NCBI GenBank assembly: GCA_947581745.1
Contig: CANPVW010000178.1
Location: 1 to 9,383, forward strand
Reading direction: 5' to 3'
Length of the DNA stretch: 9,383 nucleotides
DNA from: Candidatus Benthicola azotiphorus
Lineage (GTDB): Bacteria; Gemmatimonadota; Gemmatimonadetes; Palauibacterales; Palauibacteraceae
In this document: positions 5,770 to 9,383 of the stretch, piece after piece
Layout: each line of letters begins with the position of its first letter
How positions within the stretch are numbered: position 1 is the stretch's first letter
Notes under the pieces: model-generated
Database searches by the model: none
What the model saw: the letters and a program-made list of their open reading frames with translations, nothing else
Told to the model about the DNA's origin: nothing
Program-made: the position numbers and the translations under genes

Positions 5770-7331
5770 TGAGCTCCCGCGAGTCCTCCGCTCGACGAGA
5801 CGGGCTGCCGATCCGCGAATGGTATCAGGCGCCGGAGAGGCCGAAGCCGATTCGGGATCGATACGCGAAGCTCGAGCGGTTGCGGGAGCTGGGCGTTCCG
5901 GCTTACGCGTACGGCTTCAACCCCACGGATGACCTGGCCTCGGCGCTGGCGAAGTACGAAGATGGCGCGGATGGACCTCGCGTACGCGTGGCCGGTCGTC
6001 TGGAGTCGCTGCGAGACATGGGGAAGAGTGCGTTCGCGCACCTGGGGGATCGATCCGGCCGACTCCAGATCTACCTGCGCACGAGCGATCTCGATGAGAC
6101 GGAGCAGAAGGTGCGTGACCTGCTCGATCTCGGTGACTGGCTCGGCGTCGAGGGGGACCTGTTCCGCACCCGCACCGGCGAGGTGACCGTGAGGGTGGAC
6201 CGACTCGAACTGCTCGCCAAGTCGATGCGCCCCCTGCCACTGGGCAAGACCGAGGTCACGGAGGCGGGGGAGACGTTGGTCCACAGCGGATTCGCCGATG
6301 TCGAGAGCCGGTACCGGCAACGATATGCCGATCTCGCCGTCAATCCGGATGTCCGTTCCGTGTTCGTCGCCCGGGCCCGGATCATCTCGACGCTGCGCGC
6401 CGTACTCGATGCCGATGGATATCTCGAGGTTGAGACGCCGGTGCTCCAGCCGCAATACGGCGGCGCCTTTGCGCGGCCCTTCACGACCCATCACCACTCG
6501 CTGGACCGGACCCTGTTCCTCAGGATCGCGGACGAATTGTACCTCAAGCGACTGATCGTTGGACAGCTCGACCGGGTCTACGAGATTTCCAAGAACTTCA
6601 GAAATGAGGGCATCGACCGGACCCACAATCCGGAGTTCACGATGCTCGAGCTCTATCGGGCCTACGCCGACTATCAGGCCATGATGGTTACCGCCGAGCA
6701 GCTCGTAACTCGAGCCGCGATGGCGGTGACTGACGGCCTGCAAATCAGCTATGACGGTCACTCCGTCGACCTGTCACCGCCCTGGCAGCGAGTTTCGTTC
6801 TTCGAAGCGATCCAGCGCCACGCGGGCTTCGATGCCCGGGCGGCCGACGCGGAGGAAATCAGGCGAAGAGTCCAGGGGGCGGGGCGGGCGGATGCCGAGC
6901 AGCTGGGAAAGAGCAAGCTGCTGGACGTCGTATTCTCGGAATGGGTAGAGCCGGAGCTCGTGAACCCGACGATCGTCTACGACTACCCGATCGAGATGAG
7001 CCCGCTCGCCAAGCCGAAGCGGGGAGACCCGGGACTGGCCGAGCGGTTCGAGGTGATCGTCGCCGGGACGGAGCTGGTCAACGCTTTCAGCGAGCTCAAC
7101 GACCCGATCGACCAGTGGGAGCGGTTTGCCGACCAGGCGGCCGCCCGGGATGCCGGAGACGTAGAGGCTCAGGGCCTGGATGAAGACTACGTGAGAGCGC
7201 TCGAGTACGGCCTCCCTCCGACCGGAGGACTGGGGTTGGGAATCGATCGCCTGGTGATGCTGCTGACCGGCCGGACGACGATCCGGGAGGTCATCCTGTA
7301 TCCGATCATGAGGGACGATGAGTCCGATTGA
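5769..7331 (+). CDS. lysS: Lysyl-tRNA synthetase, class II
   Basis: Charges tRNA-Lys with lysine in the cytoplasm. The start is GTG 5769, sharing its G with the prfB TAG; AAAGGAG (5752-5758) lies 10 bases upstream. That gives 520 residues, slightly longer than the usual 490-510 because of about 27 extra residues before RYAKLERLRELG. An OB-fold anticodon-binding domain (about 70-155, VRVAGRLESLRDMGKSAFAH) precedes the class II core: motif 1 near VLDADGYLEVETPVLQP, motif 2 FRNEGIDRTHNPEFTMLE (277-294), motif 3 GLGLGIDR (487-494). The motif 2 text and the order of domains are those of LysRS rather than AsnRS or AspRS. The last 14 bases overlap the permease gene. Confidence 0.97.
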   Translation: MSSRESSARRDGLPIREWYQAPERPKPIRDRYAKLERLRELGVPAYAYGFNPTDDLASALAKYEDGADGPRVRVAGRLESLRDMGKSAFAHLGDRSGRLQIYLRTSDLDETEQKVRDLLDLGDWLGVEGDLFRTRTGEVTVRVDRLELLAKSMRPLPLGKTEVTEAGETLVHSGFADVESRYRQRYADLAVNPDVRSVFVARARIISTLRAVLDADGYLEVETPVLQPQYGGAFARPFTTHHHSLDRTLFLRIADELYLKRLIVGQLDRVYEISKNFRNEGIDRTHNPEFTMLELYRAYADYQAMMVTAEQLVTRAAMAVTDGLQISYDGHSVDLSPPWQRVSFFEAIQRHAGFDARAADAEEIRRRVQGAGRADAEQLGKSKLLDVVFSEWVEPELVNPTIVYDYPIEMSPLAKPKRGDPGLAERFEVIVAGTELVNAFSELNDPIDQWERFADQAAARDAGDVEAQGLDEDYVRALEYGLPPTGGLGLGIDRLVMLLTGRTTIREVILYPIMRDDESD

Positions 7332-8601
7332 GGGCGCGGTGCGCAGCCGGCGCACGGAACGTGCCCTGCACTGGTTCATAGCCCGCAGGTATCTCTCGAG
7401 CCGGCGGGGCAGGGGATTCCTGTCGCTGATCACCCTGATCGCCATCGGGGGAGTGTCGGTCGGTGTCATGGCCCTCATCGTCGTGATCGGAGTGATGTCG
7501 GGGCTGCAGACGGATCTGCGCGAGAAGATTCTGGGAGCCAACTCGCATGGCATGGTACTGGAGATCGGCGAGGCCGTGCGCATGGAGAGCTGGGAGTCGG
7601 TCCTCAGGCGGGTGAGTGAGGATCCCGATGTCGTCGGGGCCGCACCCTTCATCTACACGGAGGTCGGGCTGAACGTCCCCGGAGGCAGCTACTCGGAGGG
7701 GGCGATCTTGAGGGGCATCGCCAGCGACTCCGTGTCCCTCTCCGTCACCGAGGTGGACGATCACCTGACCTCGGGTCGCATGCCGTTCGGCGAGACCGAA
7801 TCCGGCCGACCCGGAATCGTCCTCGGCACCACTCTGGCGGATCGGCTCAACCTCTATCCGGGCAAGACGGTCACCGTGGTCTCGTTCCAGGGCGCGGAGC
7901 TCACTCCGACCGGCATTCAGCCTCAGCTTCGCTTGTACGAGGTCACGGGGATCTTCGAGACGGGCCTTTACCAGTACGACACCAAGTTCGCCTACGTGGA
8001 GCTGGAATCGGCCCAGAGTCTGCTCCGGATGGGCAGGGCGGTCACGGGGGTGGAGTTCAACGTGCGCGATCCGTGGAAGAGTGGCCAGGTAGCCCAAAGA
8101 ATCCGCGATTCCCTCGGCTTCCCATACTCAGTGGATGACTGGCAGAGGCAGAACGCGAGTCTCTTCTCGGCGCTCAAGCTGGAGAAGTTCGCGATGGGGA
8201 TCATTCTCCTGCTGATCGTGCTCGTCGCCTCCTTCAACATCGTCTCGACGCTGATCATGGTCGTCACAGACAAGGTCCGTGAGATCGGGATCATGCGGGC
8301 GATGGGTCTGACTGCCGCGGACATCACGCGAGTTTTCGTGCTGCAGGGCGTGGTGATCGGACTGGTGGGCACCACGGTCGGAACCGGGCTTGGACTGGTC
8401 CTCTCATGGCTGCTCGACAAGTACCAGTTCATCACGTTGCCCGGAGATGTCTACTTCATCGACCACCTCCCGGTGGACACGAACGTATTCGACGTCGGGA
8501 TGATCGTCCTGGCGTCCCTCTCCATAGCATTCATCGCGACGATCTACCCGGCGCGCCGGGCGGCGGACTACACACCCGTGGAAGCGATCCGCCATGAATG
8601 A
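7318..8601 (+). CDS. Lipoprotein-releasing ABC transporter permease (LolC/LolE family)
   Basis: A 427-residue inner-membrane permease of the Lol system, which extracts lipoproteins from the inner membrane for transfer to LolA. Four membrane segments are visible: about 34-60 (LITLIAIGGVSVGVMALIVV), 292-316, 341-366 and 393-412, with a large periplasmic domain between the first and second (MacB/FtsX topology). HWFIARRYLSSRRGRGFLSL before the first segment and IYPARRAADYTPVEAIRHE at the end are family hallmarks. Length fits LolC (399) and LolE (414). AGGGA (7311-7315) is only 2 bases before the ATG; GTG 7339 is an alternative start. Its TGA overlaps the lolD start by 8 bases. Only one permease gene lies here, so it may work as a homodimer like LolF or with a partner elsewhere. 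Confidence 0.92.
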   Translation: MSPIEGAVRSRRTERALHWFIARRYLSSRRGRGFLSLITLIAIGGVSVGVMALIVVIGVMSGLQTDLREKILGANSHGMVLEIGEAVRMESWESVLRRVSEDPDVVGAAPFIYTEVGLNVPGGSYSEGAILRGIASDSVSLSVTEVDDHLTSGRMPFGETESGRPGIVLGTTLADRLNLYPGKTVTVVSFQGAELTPTGIQPQLRLYEVTGIFETGLYQYDTKFAYVELESAQSLLRMGRAVTGVEFNVRDPWKSGQVAQRIRDSLGFPYSVDDWQRQNASLFSALKLEKFAMGIILLLIVLVASFNIVSTLIMVVTDKVREIGIMRAMGLTAADITRVFVLQGVVIGLVGTTVGTGLGLVLSWLLDKYQFITLPGDVYFIDHLPVDTNVFDVGMIVLASLSIAFIATIYPARRAADYTPVEAIRHE

Positions 8602-9349
8602 CCGGATGACCGCGAACCCGGCGACGGCCGTCGAAGCCTCGGCGGTGCAGAGGAACTTCGATGGAGCCGATGGCCGACTGATCCGCGTTCTCAGGGGGGT
8701 CGATCTCCGCCTGGAGCGCGGACAAACCGTCGCCATCGTCGGGCCCAGTGGATCGGGCAAGTCGACGCTCCTGCACATCCTCGGGGGCCTGGATCTGCCC
8801 ACGGCAGGTCGCATCTTCCTCGGAGGAAGGGATCTGGCCGATCTGACCGACCTCGAGCTGGCGGCGGTTCGCAATCGCTACGTGGGCTTCGTGTTTCAGT
8901 TCCACCACCTCCTTCGCGACTTCACGGCGCTCGAGAACGTCATGATGCCGCAGTTGATAGCCGGGGCTTCGAGAGACGAGGCTCGACGAAGGGCCCTCGA
9001 GCTGCTTGACCAGGTCGGCCTCGCGGATCGGTCGGGGCATGTGCCCGCGAAGCTGTCGGGGGGAGAACAGCAGAGGGTGGCAGCCGCCCGCGCCCTGGTG
9101 AACGAGCCGCCGTTGCTGCTGGCCGACGAGCCTTCGGGCAACCTCGACCTGGACACGAGCGAATTGCTGCACGACGTCCTGTTCGATCTCGTCCGCGATC
9201 ACGGCACGGCGATGGTCGTCGTCACCCACAATTCGGCCCTCGCGGCGCGCACGGATCGGATCTTGCGGCTCTCGGCGGGAGTCCTCGAGTTGACGAGGGC
9301 GGAAGAACCGGAGCCGTACGAGGAGAACGGATCGACGGATGCTGTGTGA
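8594..9349 (+). CDS. lolD: Lipoprotein-releasing ABC transporter ATP-binding protein LolD
   Basis: A 251-residue ABC ATPase that should power the adjacent permease. Motifs: Walker A GPSGSGKST (50-58), Q-loop Gln102 in FVFQFHHLLRDFTALENVMM, signature LSGGEQQRV (from 154), Walker B LLLADEP with D178 and E179, D-loop SGNLD, and the H-loop His212 in VVVTHN. FQFHHLL...FTALENVMMP is typical of the LolD/MacB/FtsE group, and the overlapping LolC/E-type permease decides for LolD. It begins with ATG 8594 inside the permease's last codons. The acidic C-terminal tail (LTRAEEPEPYEENGSTDAV) is short and unconserved in appearance. The stop overlaps the following gene by 11 bases. Confidence 0.93.
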   Translation: MNDRMTANPATAVEASAVQRNFDGADGRLIRVLRGVDLRLERGQTVAIVGPSGSGKSTLLHILGGLDLPTAGRIFLGGRDLADLTDLELAAVRNRYVGFVFQFHHLLRDFTALENVMMPQLIAGASRDEARRRALELLDQVGLADRSGHVPAKLSGGEQQRVAAARALVNEPPLLLADEPSGNLDLDTSELLHDVLFDLVRDHGTAMVVVTHNSALAARTDRILRLSAGVLELTRAEEPEPYEENGSTDAV

Positions 9350-9383
9350 CGACTGCAAGGAAAGGGAAGCGGAGGTCCACCTC
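9339..9383 (+). CDS. mcsA: McsA-like zinc-binding protein, N-terminus only (cut by window edge)
   Basis: ATG 9339 opens a frame that stays open to the window end: MLCDDCKEREAEVHL, 15 residues. The pattern M-x-C-x-x-C-x-x-R/E-x-A-x-x-H is the start of McsA/UvrB-UvrC-motif proteins (B. subtilis McsA begins MICQECHERPATFHF), activators of the protein-arginine kinase McsB in ClpC-dependent proteolysis. AGGAG (9321-9325) lies 13 bases upstream, inside lolD, and the gene overlaps lolD by 11 bases. With only 15 residues visible, family membership rests on the cysteine pair and the local pattern. Confidence 0.7.
   Translation, partial: MLCDDCKEREAEVHL

Noticed and set aside
5634..6761. Long minus-strand open frame (375 codons) opposite lysS
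   Set aside because: Antisense shadow of a GC-rich gene; its translation is low-complexity with no recognisable motif.
1..9383. CRISPR array, insertion sequence, prophage or defence island
   Set aside because: No repeated spacer-like units, transposase or integrase motifs, or terminal inverted repeats were seen. All sizeable genes are core housekeeping or envelope genes with similar base composition.

Overview
The window is a GC-rich bacterial chromosome segment. It opens inside the last bases of a ribosomal RNA operon (the 3' end of 5S rRNA and its terminator). It then carries one compact run of plus-strand housekeeping genes. Three things point to a diderm with an outer membrane: a PorV/PorQ-type outer membrane protein, a LolC/E-type permease with its LolD-type ATPase, and a signal peptide. 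Together with the start of an mcsA-like gene right after lolD, this fits Gemmatimonadota or a related lineage. That placement is inferred from gene content and remembered gene order, not from a search.

Layout: 1-24 is the 5S tail and 31-70 a rho-independent terminator. 66-207 is an unusually AT-rich spacer with a perfect TATAAT box. 208-264 is a possible 18-codon leader ORF, in the same reading frame as era. Then come era (268 or 322 to 1248), a 55-residue Trm112/YcaR-type zinc-ribbon protein (1252-1419), a PorV/PorQ-family outer membrane protein (1400-2395), ribonuclease R (2420-4531), a 127-bp gap with a strong hairpin, prfB with its programmed +1 frameshift (4659-5769), lysS (5769-7331), a lipoprotein-release permease (7318-8601), lolD (8594-9349), and the first 15 codons of an mcsA-like gene (9339-9383, cut by the window edge). 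No gene-free stretch exceeds 300 bases.

Neighbouring genes overlap or nearly touch at almost every junction (3 bp gap, 20 bp overlap, 24 bp gap, then 1, 14, 8 and 11 bp overlaps). Transcription is therefore probably in one or two operons: era to rnr, and prfB to lolD-mcsA. The only real internal break is the 4532-4658 gap. The themes are ribosome and RNA maintenance (Era, RNase R, RF2, LysRS, a Trm112-like accessory protein) and envelope biogenesis (PorV-like OMP, Lol transporter), leading into a probable McsA/protein-arginine-kinase locus.

I found no candidate for an undescribed defence, mobile or biosynthetic system. The points most worth checking are the leader ORF and in-frame TGA before era, the hairpin before prfB, and the intact RF2 frameshift signal.
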